A stretch of DNA of 64,000 nucleotides. Origin: Porites lobata. Lineage: Eukaryota; Cnidaria; Anthozoa; Scleractinia; Poritidae. The position numbers were made by a program, and so were the translations under genes. Position 1 is the first letter of the stretch; every line of letters begins with the position of its first letter. Shown here one piece after another: positions 1 through 11,763 of the stretch. The notes beneath the pieces are model-generated. The model was not told the origin of the DNA. It saw only the letters and a program-made list of their open reading frames with translations, and made no database searches. The stretch lies in assembly GCA_942486035.1 (NCBI GenBank), contig CALNXK010000104.1:83501-147500 (forward strand). Reading direction: 5' to 3'.

Positions 1-61
1 TACTTTCTCCTTATCTTTACAGTTTGCAAGGTAAAATAATGTTCATTGTACTGAGACACTT

Positions 62-234
62 AGGGTCTGTTTACATGGACGTAGAGGACCCCAGGAAGGT
101 GAGCAGAGGTAACCTGCCTGCCGTCATAACTACTCATATGAATATAATGGCGTTTACATTATAGGTGAGGTGACCCTAGCTCCATGGTTTGCCTTGCCTA
201 CCTGGGGCCCCCTGCCATTATGTAAACAGACCCT
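62..234. repeat. Short TIR element (MITE), ~173 bp
   Basis: The left end AGGGTCTGTTTACAT is matched by its inverse ATGTAAACAGACCCT at the right end, and the similarity continues inward for about 40 bp with mismatches. The interior has no coding potential. This is the structure of a non-autonomous DNA transposon. No clean target duplication is visible, so the superfamily is open; a hAT-like origin is a guess. Confidence 0.65.
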
Positions 235-448
235 TTGATACAAATACAGATGATTGGGTTTTAATAACTACACTTCCAAATAATTTCTATGTTTTTTTCT
301 GTTATTAATGTTTCTGTCTTTTTGGGTATGGTAATGTGCACGTATGAAGTTGAAACAAATGAAAAATAAAAATTACCCGGGATAAAAAAATATCTAAAAC
401 ATAAATATGTACATAGTTACGTATCACATTATTTTTAGTGGTGTGTTC

Positions 449-1963
449 CCCGTACGAAACTGGCAGCGCTGTACAGCGCCACAAAATCGCTTCAAAATAG
501 CTGTACAGCTAAATTACAGCTGTTTAGCAGCGTTTTAGAAGCCAAACAGCAGCTTAATTCAAGTTGCAGCGGGATGCAAAAGCGCTGTGCAGCCTTTGAA
601 GCTCTTGGCAGCGGTTTTGCAGCGCAGTTGCCGACTTTCAAAAGCTGCGAAGTAGCTGCAGTAACGCTACAATTCAGCTGCGCTCGATCTGATAGCACAA
701 CGTTCTTGAGATAACATGAATCGCCAGAAAAGCCTTGCCACAGATTACGGCTTTTATAACGAGAAAACTTTGACTGTACCTCTAAGAAATGTGAGTAAGC
801 TTGTGCGCAAGGAAGATCACTTGTTGAATAAACCTTCAAATTCTATGCTTTCAATAAATTTCATTCCGTGACTGGCGAGTGTGGGAATGTTATCGTTAAT
901 TCCTGGTGACATTCTAGGCTGTAATCTAATTGGTCGGAGATCCCACTTTTGCATTTACATCTCTAGACAAACATTTGTGACCGTTGAATGAAAGGCGCAA
1001 ACATTCATACAAATTTGTAAGTGTTTTGCATCTAGTTCTGTTTCGAGATGGAAGTTCTGTTGATGTTTTGGATGGAACAGCTCAAAGGTATTTGTAAACA
1101 ACGGCAATGTACGGTGAATTCTACGCGAAGTGCCGACGAATCGAACCGGAGCAAGCAACACAGATGCCAGAATCTTCGCTGGGGTACGAATGCATTTACA
1201 AGATTCAAACGTTCACCGATAATGTACGTTCCTTAGTCCATTGTAAATTTAACGAGGACCAAAGTAAGATTTGGTTGATTTCTTTCACGAAAAGTGTAGC
1301 AGATCGTCGATCATGGACAAAACGTTAAGGTGAGCGATGTCAGGCTTAACGTGTTGCAACGAATCAAAATATCATTTGGCTGTTGTCCGGTGTAAACTTT
1401 ATGTAGAACAGTCGCTGTTATTCTCTTTATTTTTAAAAAAAGATAAACTTCAATGTCTGCATGTTAATGGCAGTTCTTACATTTAGATGAGTGACCATGA
1501 CTGCTCAATATTTACAAAGCGAGACTGTTGCAGATTTGTTATGTCACTTGCTTTTGTAACGTGTACGCGTGGATACTAATAAAGTATCAGTTCCATTGTG
1601 ACTTTCTAGTGGTTTTTACTCCTCCTAAGGCCTTGTCAACTTCTCTACCATGTTTCGTGGTTATTGTATTATTGAAGTCTGCATTTCTTTTTTTTGTACT
1701 AACGAGTGGTAGGACATTACCGGGAACAACATTCTTTGTCTTAAAATTCGAAGCCACTTTGCAGCAACTTTGCAGCGCAGATCGTGATTCGGGAATTTTC
1801 TGCACCGCTGCAACAGCGCTGTTTATCGCTGTCAAAGGGCTTTCCCTGCAGCGCGAAACAGCCATTTTTTGCTACTGCTGCAGCCAGCCCTTTTGCAGCT
1901 CTTTTGTAGCGCTTCTTGAAGTCATTCTGCAGCGCTGCAGCAGCGCTGCTCGTTTCGTACGGG
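449..1963. repeat. Fold-back element with GCAGC-rich subterminal arms
   Basis: The outer ends are exact inverses: CCCGTACGAAAC at 449-460 and GTTTCGTACGGG at 1952-1963, followed inward on both sides by GCAGCGCTG. Each arm (about 449-700 and 1745-1963) is packed with GCAGCG/GCTGCAAA-like motifs in opposite orientation, as in elements with subterminal transposase-binding repeats. The middle (about 720-1740) is not repetitive by eye and contains an open frame at 1107-1328. The long reading frames in the right arm (1528-2082 on + and 1587-1980 on -) follow the repeat composition and are not accepted as genes. No target duplication was found. Confidence 0.55.
1107..1223 (+). CDS. Candidate 5' coding exon of the unknown gene at 2066-8841
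   Basis: An ATG at 1107 opens 39 codons that end exactly at AAT|GTACGT, a good splice donor in phase 0. That matches the phase-0 acceptor of the first confident exon at 2066. The peptide begins MYGEFYAKCRRIEPEQATQ. The same frame stays open to a stop at 1328, and a second ATG frame starts at 1048, so the choice is not unique. The exon would lie inside the fold-back repeat at 449-1963, which is either a recent arrangement or a reason to doubt it. Confidence 0.3.
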
Positions 1964-2065
1964 TCATTACACAACTCCATTTGATTATTGATATGATAAT
2001 CATGTCTTTATTGCATGTTCATGTAGTACATCTAGCCAAGACATCTACCTTTTTTTCTTTTGTAG

Positions 2066-5000
2066 CTTCTGGAGGTACTTGACTTAAAGGACAAGTACTT
2101 TCCGCAATTTCAAGGATGGCTTGAAGACGTTGTGCTACCGGTATATAAGAGATTAATGCAAGAAGCCGGTACAAGTGACAGTGTCGAGGGTAATGGCCAA
2201 GAAATGATCTCGACATTAACACATCTCTTGGAACGTGTAGCAGAAGATCCACGAAAGGTAAAAAAATTAATAAGTTTTGATAATAAAGCAGGGGTTTTTA
2301 ATTTAAAACAAAAACCAGGTTAGCCACAGATGTGACCTTGACCTTTACACTTTGGTAAGATGCAGTACTATTATTTTAAGTTAGCAATAATAATGAATTA
2401 ATGTACATTGTAATTTCCAGTTAAATTTCCAACGAAGGTTAAATTTTTTTTTGTGTTACAACAGACTGAGTACTGAAATGAATTTCAACATGGTTTAATT
2501 ACATGTGATTGAAACATTTGACAAAGAAAATTTAGCAACCCTGCTTGAATTATTCTTGTTGTAGCATTATTGTACTTACTGTACATACACAAACACTATC
2601 ACTGTTTTAATAATGATTGATTTTTCCCTTGAAACCATTTGTTTTTACAGGCTTCTGGTTTCTTTGTACAACACGTTGTACCCAGAGCTTGTGGGTGCGG
2701 GGATTGTGTTGCATTTAATGTGCCAGAAGCATTGAGATTCATTGGACTACCTGGTGACGCGGCAGGTGCAAAGTTTCGTGCATGGGTGAAGCAGTCCAAG
2801 AATGGCTGCACCAACCGAAAAATGAACCTGACTGTGGAAGCTGGACACACAAAAACATTGACATGCTGCCATGTTAAGAAAAGTGTTTTTTCCAATGATT
2901 TGCTACAGAAAGTACAGAAAGGTCAGTTTTTTTTGTTAATACGTGTACCTGTTGTAATAGTGCTTTGCACTAATGCCGTCACAAAATTTCTGGTCCCTTT
3001 TTTGACTCAGACATTGAAACCTGACCAGTATAAGAGTTGTATGGGAAAATCACATTTGCCAACAAATTTTTGTCGTCTTTGAAGATTTTTATCGTCAATA
3101 GAAACAAATTCCAGCTTGGTTTCAATAACATGTATCCTGAAAATAATCAACGCATGCCAAGACAATGTTAAACATGGAAAAACTGTACAGATGATTGATT
3201 TTATTTCTTGAGCTGTGTTTAATTACTGTGTGTAAAATTATGTTACGGCATTTTACTAACAAAGGTATGGAGAGCAGGGAATCAAAGCTGATCATAAAAC
3301 AGTGCATTTGGTTAAATTTTATAGGCAAAGGTCACTTCTTTGTTTTTTTTTTTTTTTTTTTTTGAGTTTTTACCCTTTTTTTTCAGATTTTAACCGTTTA
3401 TTTAAGTTCCTTGGGCCAGGTTTTTTTCCCTATAGCAGTAATGCTCCTTTTGTATATTAGAATAAAGCTCAACTAAATATAAAAGGGCTCACTGCAAATT
3501 TTATGAACAATTTCCTTGTTGGAAATGCATGCTGCTGATACAAAGCCTTTGAGCAGAATGCAAAGTTTGCCTGAGTCACTCGGGGTGGTGTAAGGTGACA
3601 AAACCCATGTTTAGTAATAGTGCAAAACACAAAACGCTATTAGACTTCTTATGGAAACATCAACTACACAGCATGTAAAGAAACCAATAATGTGCAATTG
3701 CACAAGATTATTTTAGGCATCCTACCGGTGAACAGCTAAGACATTTTGTTTTTTTTGAGCAACTACAATTTGCTGTCTGTTCCCTTTGAACAGGATTCGT
3801 TCAGGTGCACATAGGATCCTGTTTCAACTTCCTGTTTGCTTACAACAGTACTGTTGATATAAACTCAGTTATTTAAGATAAGAGCATGCCCGTGTCCGAT
3901 TAGGAGTTGGTCTCACTGGGTTCATGGCGCTGAACCTCCTGGCCCCTAAAGTAGTTAGATTGTTAATTTTAAAATCATAAAAGTTGACCATCTATTAATC
4001 TTCAAACATTGCAGCCTTTGATGACTTGAAGAGGTCTGAAACTTCTAGCCAAGGTAAGGGGTTATGATTGGAATGCTTCTCAGTTTTCAGGTAACTGAAT
4101 AGTCAGTACATTGTACTAGACAGATCATTTAAACTGAAAAAATTCTGTCAAACCAATTAACTGAATTGACACCCACCTGTGGTATCATTTTGATGAGTAA
4201 TGTGCAAGAAAATGTTAGGTGGTTTTACCAGGCAGCCAAAAAAAAGTGGCGTAATAACGAGGGTGACCTGTAGTGACTCACTGAAGCCATGTTTTTGTAA
4301 TTCAGTCAGATATCACCAAATCATCCCAAATCAGCCGCTTAAGTGAGACTAATAATAATAATAATAAATAATTTATCACATTTAATATAGTGCTTTAACT
4401 ATTAAAATATTCTAAAGTGCCTTACAATATGTACAAGAAAATAAATATATATATATACAATAAATGGACAGAAATAATAATAGTAATAAGAATAAGAGAA
4501 ATTAAAAATTAAAAGCTTCCTTAAAAAAGATAAGTCTTCAACTGTACTTTAAAAAGAGTCAAGAGAGACTAATAGACTGTGGCACAAAAAATACTCCAAC
4601 TATATGCTTACCGGCAATATATGTTATTTTTCCTTGCCTCAATTTTTTTTATAAGCGTGCGAGTTTGTAACCTGTTTAATTGACTCATCCCTCCCGTTAA
4701 TTAAGTCTATTGTTGGCAGGTTGCCATTAAAAAGTTATGTTATAAAATATGCAAAGTTACTTCAAGATTCAATTCTGTGAAAACATTTAATTTAAATATT
4801 ATACTTTTAAGGAAACCAGACGCTGATAACAAAATTCAGTACAGTTGCTGGAAGTGATCCACAAGAGGGTGGTTCTGGATGTTCATCTGAAGACAAGACT
4901 TCCAGTAAGTTTAGGTGAAATTGCCTTAAGCTTTTGAAATATCCTCAGTGCATTACATGTATGTCACTCTCTGCAATGGAATTCTGAATTTTCTTTCAAA

Positions 5001-8000
5001 AAGGGTTTTAATTATTTCTAATTCCTGGCTTGTTTGAACACTGTGCTGGTGAGGTCAATAAATCAATCCAACTTTTACAAGACTGTAGTGTAAATGACAA
5101 TCCCTGACTGTAGTTATAGCCTGCGCATACCGACAGATTACTAGACTATTTATTATACCATGTATTTACCTCTCACAAGGCTACAACTATATAGACTTTG
5201 ACAAGACAAGTTTAGTTAGTAAACATTCCCTGAGAACATGTATTCACGCCATAAAAAAGGCAAATTTATTGGGGAGGATAATTAATTCTAAACTACAAAT
5301 TCTGTAACATACTATATCTAATAATGGAAGCCCTTTCATTTTTTTGAATGACACACACGCTTTTACTTACATTCTTGATTTCATCATATGTTTCAATAAT
5401 TAGCTATGTTATTAGGCATTTCATGACTATTAAATAGTCATTTGGGAGTGGGCTGTGGAATGGATTGTGTTTTCATACCGACAATTGTTTTTTTTTTATT
5501 TTTTAATAATGTTAGACACTACAATGCAGAGAACTATGCCAGTGGATCATGAGGTGATCATAACTTTAGTATTTCTGATTGTTACCATGTCATCGACTTT
5601 CATTTATTCCTGCTCCTTGCTTACCTGAGTACTTACATTGTATGCTTTTCTTCCATAGGTTTCTGTAATCACATGTAGTGAATTAGAGGTTGATCAGGGA
5701 ACTGAAGGTAATAAGTTGACACAATGCTACTTGAAGTACCATTCACATCTTGCCCCTTTGATCAAAAGGTAGCCTACACATATACCCACCCTATATAAAT
5801 TGAGATCCACAGATTACATTATCAATAAATTTTATTTTTTGGTTATATGACATGTAGTTATATTGAATCACCGTTAATGCTATATGTTATGAACATTAAC
5901 CATTGTGTGAAAAGAGCTGTTTTGATTTTTTTTCTGTTGTTATTACATGCAACTGAGCAGCATACAGGGCTATTAAACCACTTTCAATGTAGGTTTAAAC
6001 ATAAATAAGAACTGACATGTTTTACTAACTGATTTCTTATTTCAGTTAATTTTCATTTTCCATGGATTTCGGATGTGACCGTGTATTCTAATGAATTTGA
6101 AACCAAAATTAACTGAAATAGGAATCTAACTGCAACAGATGCAAATCAATAAATTTGTTGGATTTTAATAATCCAACATGTCATCATAGTTTTGTATATG
6201 ATATGTTTTAATCAAGATTTTTTTTTCAACTAAAGCGTCAAGTGCAAGAACCCCGAGGAGGCCTATAGGAGAGGCAGAGGTGATATTATTTTGTATAATA
6301 TTCTCTGTACAGTGGTATTGTACTGGGAGTATGGGTGGTGCAGTGGTGAGAACATTCGCCTCCCATCACTGATTGTGGCCGGAATTCAAAGCCTTGAGCT
6401 CCAATGCCATTTTGCGATTTTCCCCTCTCCTCAAAACCTGACATTTTCAAATTCGAATTCCAGCCAGAATGGTAGAGTTTGGGAATAAATTACCTATTTT
6501 ATTGATTTTATCTTTTCAGTAAAAGAAAATATTGATTAATACTTCAAAAGTGAAGAACAATTTTGTACAGTATGTCAGATGTACCAAATTCTGGAAAACA
6601 CAACCCTTATATCAGAGTTAGCTTGTTCATTAGGCTTATTATGTGCAAAATTATTGAAGTTCGAAATATATATCGTTGTTAACCTACAGGGTTCTGCTCG
6701 AACTTCAGAGGAAAATGACATAAAGGAAAGCGAAGGTAACGCTTTGCTTAGTTTCACAGTTTGTTGTTTCTTTAGTTTCTTAGTTTGTTGTTGGTGTTTC
6801 ATAGTTTGTTGTTGGTGCTTGTTTGGTTGGTCGAGACTGAAGATGGTTTACTGGTTGAACAGTCCTATTTCAGTAATGTGTACATAACCTCAGCCGGTCC
6901 AAGCCATTAAAATATTTCATTTTTGTTTTCTTAAGATCCTGAAGAAGTGTATATTGATGCAGAAGAAAGAGAGAAAATGGTAAACATACTTCATAGTAAT
7001 ACAAATTAATATCTATTCCTCGAGTATCTCTGACTGACTAACGATAATCCTAGTGGGTCATCCTCTTTTCTTATTCTTTTTCGTTTTATTTTTTTCCTTG
7101 ACAGATCAGAACACTCATAATTTTAGTCAAAACAATTTAAGAGATCAAAATTAGTAATGATTAGGTCCGGTTGGGACGCCGAACTTTTCGTGAGCCGAGT
7201 TCCTAATTCGAATTAAGGTCGATCCAAACAATTTAGACCGCCTGAATTGGTTCAGACGTCGAACTGTTCATGTACTTAATTCATTGTATTAGGTTCGCCT
7301 CGTGAAAAGATGGGCGTCTGAACCGGGCCTTAGAATGTCTACATTTTAATTCTGCAACTAGTTTCAGTATTAATATATACACTTAAGACACTCATGTTTC
7401 TTGCTAGCAAGAATGTTAATAATTATTTACCTAGCATTTGCGGTGTAGTGGTGTACAGTGTAATTTAAATAATGCATATATCTGTCTCTAGGAGTTGGAT
7501 GACGAATTGTTACTACGAGCTGCAACTCAAGGTAAAGCCAACTATGGATCCTCACTATCGTATTTTTCCGCTGTTTGATCGACCCGGGTTATGTTAACAG
7601 CCGTAATTTGCAGGGTTTCATTTCATTTGTTAGGTACAGTCACACCAGACTTTTGTGATTAACCTCCTGTCGGTTTGGGTTGGGTTCGCTATGGGTTTTG
7701 ATCACTTACATTTTTCGAGATTACACGCCGACATTTTAAACCTTCTTTGACATATAATATAGTGAATCAATTAATTGGCGTCATTGTGGTTACTGTATTG
7801 TTATGTCATAAAATGTGCTGTCCTACGAAATACCTGTATAACGCATGCCGAAGTAGTTAAAAGTTTTAAGGCTAATGACCATGAGGCCATAAAGACCAAC
7901 TTACGTTAACGTCGTGACTTACTTTCAACAGTAGAAGAGTCTAACAACCAGGAAAAGAAGAAACAAAAGGGAAAGAGAAAAGGTAATTTGTAATTGGGTG

Positions 8001-8841
8001 GGGTAACTGTACCTTCGTTCAAATGTCTTCATTTTCCTCGCTTACTCTATCTTCTGTTCTTTATTTTTAAATTGCTTTTTTAAGCTTTAAGCAACAAGAC
8101 TTTACAGAACACACTCCTTCCATTGCCTAAATTAAAACCGTATTTATAAGTAACTGCAACCATATGCACTTTCTTCTCGGACGTCATTTTTTTTTTCGAA
8201 TGGCTCTATCAAAAGTAGTGGAAATAAAAGACAGCAAGCATCCACAAAAGCTATGAAATAGAATCAATATCTCAGAATATTTTACTTGAATCCCTGGCAG
8301 GTAGTCGCCAAGTCTCGTCTCTGGCATATGCTCAGCATCCTGGAGTTCAAACAGGTAACGTCAGCTTTTGTTTGACCAGCACTTTTATTTGTTGAAAAGA
8401 ATTAATCGTCGACTATTATTTTTATTATTTTAATCTGTTAATTGTTGCACGTAATTTTTGGAAACTGTCCTCGACTTCTGATTGGTTAATGTCTGGAAGG
8501 AAGAATGTGAATTAGGGACGGACCATTAGAAAACTTATTGGGGGGGGGGAGGCGGGCGAAGTAAAAAAAAAAATTCGCGATAGGGAAAATTATATGAAAA
8601 AAAATTCTTGCACGCCAATTAACCCTAAAAAATATTCATACAAGGAATTTGATAACGAAAAAAAATTATTGCGGCTCGAAAATTCCCATCCCCCCCCCCC
8701 CTATAACTTTTCTTTTAGGCTCCTTGCTGTTAAACAATACATTGATGCCACAAGTACCTACTTTTGTTAATGTTCAAGTAGCCACTTCACTAATTTCACA
8801 TATTTTATTGCACAGGAAAGAGACAAAGAAGAAAACGTTGA
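2066..8841 (+). CDS. Multi-exon gene of unknown function (CxCxxC protein, basic C-terminus), 5' end uncertain
   Basis: Thirteen exons join in phase with GT-AG borders: 2066-2257, 2651-2921, 4015-4053, 4812-4904, 5516-5553, 5659-5707, 6236-6279, 6690-6735, 6936-6979, 7492-7531, 7932-7982, 8301-8354 and 8816-8841 (stop TGA). Together they encode 328 residues with no internal stop. Exon 1 encodes a soluble helical stretch (LKDKYFPQFQGWLEDVVLPV). Exon 2 carries the most structured part: an RACGCGDCVAFNVPEA cysteine motif, then NGCTNRKMNL and TLTCCHVKK. The rest is acidic and Ser/Thr-rich. The last three exons are strongly basic (KKKQKGKRK; ending GKRQRRKR), which suggests a nuclear or nucleolar protein. 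I do not recognise the family. The initiator may be at 1107 or left of the window. An ATTAAA at about 8866 could serve as polyadenylation signal. Exon phasing makes me confident that a gene is present, but its function is unknown. Confidence 0.78.
4334..4500. repeat. AT-rich interspersed repeat with microsatellites (intron)
   Basis: This intronic block in the unknown gene starts with (AAT)n, continues with a TTTAATATAGTGCTTTAA-type segment and a short (TA)n run, and ends in more AAT-rich sequence. The segment resembles widespread invertebrate repeats carrying a 'tatagtgctt...cttacaa' core. The family is not identified. Confidence 0.35.
7161..7332. repeat. TIR element (MITE) in an intron of the unknown gene
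   Basis: The left end TTAGGTCCGGTTGGGACGCC and right end GGCGTCTGAACCGGGCCTTA are inverted near-matches. Inside them a second pair, CTTTTCGTGAG and CTCGTGAAAAG, continues the inverted repeat for about 35 bp per arm. The element lies between exons 6936-6979 and 7492-7531 and leaves the splice sites intact. Confidence 0.7.
8514..8722. repeat. TIR element with poly-G/poly-C ends (last intron of the unknown gene)
   Basis: The left part, GGACGGACCATTAGAAAAC followed by a G9 run, is mirrored on the right by a C-run followed by TATAACTTTTCTTTTAGG. This gives an imperfect inverted repeat of about 35 bp around an A-rich interior. It lies about 95 bp upstream of the final coding exon. The 79-residue frame crossing this block is not credible as a gene. 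Confidence 0.55.
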
Positions 8842-8934
8842 TCCAGTGCCGTCTCATCTATTTCATTAAAGCTACTGAAAAGATATAGTTCAATCAAAGT
8901 AAAAACCTATGTGGTCCACAACATGTTGAACTTG

Positions 8935-9210
8935 TTAAGGTGGCCCAAACCTATTTATATGCGCGTTGGTTATCTGTCTGTCTTCGGGTTTCGAAATAAT
9001 TGGCATTTTTTTGTAAAAATGGGGTTTTAACCATATGCCGATATCTCAAACGTGTTTATACCTTCAAGAAAATAAATAACCTTTTCTTAAAGTTGGACCA
9101 TTCTTTATTAAGGATGCCAAAATCATAGAAATCGGTTAATTCATTGCTGCCGAGAAACGCGATTCAAAAACATAACGAACGCACATATAAAAAGGTTCGG
9201 GCGACCTTAA
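8935..9210. repeat. TTAA-bounded TIR element (piggyBac-like MITE)
   Basis: The element begins TTAAGGTGGCCCAAACCT and ends AGGTTCGGGCGACCTTAA, with imperfect inverted repeats extending inward (TATATGCGCGTT against AACGAACGCACATATA). TTAA at both edges is the target duplication used by piggyBac elements. There is no coding capacity, so this is a non-autonomous copy. It sits just past the 3' end of the unknown gene. Confidence 0.6.
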
Positions 9211-11747
9211 AGAAAGTTGTTAAGAAAGGTTCACCTTTATAATTGTCATTTGAGTGATGCCTCATACCATTTGAAAATGTTTTTTTTTTTTCGGCTTAAT
9301 GTGCTAATTAGGTAACGTGACCTCCACTGGCTGAAAAAGATTGCTCTTGAAAAGGCAACGCTTTTTCGTGTGTCCTCAACTTTTTTACCGGTTGCATAAT
9401 GTTAAGGCCGTTTAATATATTATCACTTCTGTGCTTCTAGTTGAAAAAACCGTTTATTTTCTAGAACAGTAAAAAATTCAAAAAAGGCCAAGCACAGTTT
9501 TGTAGGTGCTTGAATTACACATTATCCTAAACCAGTTAGGTGTTATGACTCACAACAACAAGAGTTGCCATTTTTGTTGGAAGATTTTTTATTGGTTTCT
9601 GACAGTATGGAGTCACGTGACAACATTTGTATGATTGGAAAACACCAAATTGACAGAAACCACACATGTATCTGGCAAAGTCTCATCTTTTCTAGTGCTT
9701 AAGTGTCAGAGACAGACCACCCCATCTTTTTTTTGACTGAATCATTTTGGGGCCCATGCCTTAATTTTTCCTGAGGATGTTTCTGAAGTTTTAGCGGACG
9801 TTTCAAAGAAGAAACGTTGATATATTGTGTGAAACTGTAGCACGATTGTGGCAATATTTTGTCACTCAGGATCGATCAATACGCAAACGGATTTTTTTTA
9901 AGGATTATTTTACAACTTAGTAGTTAGATTGTTGAATAAACCAATAATAAAGCAACTTTTTAAAGCCGAGTTGGTTAATGAAGCCACTTTGGGCGTTCAT
10001 TCTCGCCGTTTTTTCCCGCTCTGTTCCTTCCTACCATCTGAACTCAAGAATAATCGTGTGAGAAACCATGACGCCCAAATTATATCCTAGGGAAGGAAGT
10101 TAGCCGAAAACACTCGTTGGGAGCACCTGATAAAAAAAAAAAAAAACAAGATTGGATTTGTTTTCTGCCACCCCAAATAGTAAAGTATGTGGTTCGACTG
10201 TCAAATGCGAATTTTATAAATAACTATCTACAACCCGTTTTCCATTTCAACGAGTCACGAGTAATCGTAACCCAAACGTTACAGAAAGAAACCCTGGCGG
10301 CACACGCCTCTAAATTCCGAGTTAGTAAAAATAACCCCCTCAGCCTCAGATATAGTAGCCTCCCCGAAAACGTTTTTAGGGGTTCGTCATGCGTTCCTGC
10401 CCGAGGAACGCGTGACGAAACACCTAAGATCGTCTACAGTGGAGGCTACAGACATGGGCCCATTTATATGACAGCGAAAACAGCCGGATACAACTCCCTC
10501 CATCCACTTTTTCTATTCCGGTTGTACCACGCAGATAATGCTTTTTATATTTGTCAAAGTTCGCATCCCGGGTGGAACGTGTGTGGATAGCCCTTTCAAC
10601 GCTTTTTCCAATTTTGACATGGACCAGTAACGATAAAATCTGTCAATACTACTAGAAAGAAGCCTCAAAGTTAGTAAGACTGCCAAATTTTAAAGTGATA
10701 TGTCATGTTTGTATGGTGGCGGGTAAGTTTGCCTCCCCCCCCCCCAAAAAAATTAAAATTTCGCCATAAGATTTCTTAAAATTTCGTTCCTTCGAGAAGC
10801 TACATCTTGGTTAGTTTACAAGAAATCACGTTCAAACCTAGTGACTGATTTAACTAATTCAAAGCCGCACTTTATAGCGGACTTTGCGGAGTTGTCCCTT
10901 CATGAAAAGGTGAAGACTAGAATGAACAACGAAGGGTCTATTGCACAGCTAGGTGTGGAATCACTAGTTGCTTTATTTAGTCACATCCATTGGTGTCGAC
11001 AATTATGCGGCGTTTTAGCGATCAAGATCTGATGATGTGTATCACTAGGTGGGGTGTGGGAAAGTTAAATTACTAACCCCTAAGGAGACGAGCGAGGGTG
11101 TGGATTTCCCTACTAAAACAGACATCTATAGGTCAGTGTCACGGAATTTATTTATGCACAGCCATGATCAAATATAGTGTCGAAAATAACTTTAGGTGAC
11201 ACCAAAATCGGCAATTTACAGCACTAAGGGAAACGATGAGCATCCCCTTCAATTTTATGAGAGTGTCACCCCCGGGGTGTACATGTAATAAATACATCAA
11301 TACGAGTATACGATTTGGCATAAACTCTGTAGGTCCTTTGATGAATTGTGTCAATCAATATTCAACCATGAAGTCCAATAGATGGATAGTGTGAACCTCT
11401 AAGGGATTTGAAAGAAAATTAAAAATTAAAATCTCCCAGTATGTACTGAATTTCTTAATACCTGAAATCTGTCGGGGTATGTAGGGTTATGTACGAGAGA
11501 GGATGTCCTATCAATCTCAGAGAAAAAGTGGCTGAAATATTTCCAAACTCTTCATTCTAATGAATCTCTTAACCCAGCCCATTTTCGGATAAATTAGAAG
11601 TGAAATGGTAAAAGCTAGTCTTTACATATTGATGCCTGTACCATGCCTGAGACCTAATGGGGTGGTCTTATTACTCCCATCTATAATTCGAGCGGGAGTA
11701 AAAACCCGCAAATTTCCGCGGTCATAAGTCTCCAGCTACCTGTGTTC
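9211..11747. other. Intergenic stretch without a supported gene
   Basis: No splice-phased exons, RNA genes or conserved proteins were recognised. The longest frame (10117-10590) needs a non-ATG start, opens in a poly-A run and crosses a hairpin repeat, so it is rejected. Short homopolymers (poly-C at about 10734) and the hairpin at 10355-10453 are the only structures seen. Confidence 0.6.
10355..10453. repeat. Hairpin MITE, ~100 bp
   Basis: The core inverted repeat pairs GTTCGTCATGCGTTCCT with AGGAACGCGTGACGAAAC around a 4-bp spacer. Outer segments TAGCCTCC and GGAGGCTA pair as well. The structure matches a small fold-back transposon. It accounts for much of the spurious open frame that crosses it. 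Confidence 0.6.
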
Positions 11748-11763
11748 GATATATATATATATG

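Noticed and set aside
1528..2082. 184-residue open frame on +
   Set aside because: It runs through the GCAGC-rich arm of a fold-back repeat, uses a frame different from the splice-phased exon at 2066, and shows only repeat-driven composition.
10117..10590. 157-residue open frame on +
   Set aside because: It has no ATG start, opens in a poly-A run and crosses a hairpin MITE; no domain is recognisable.
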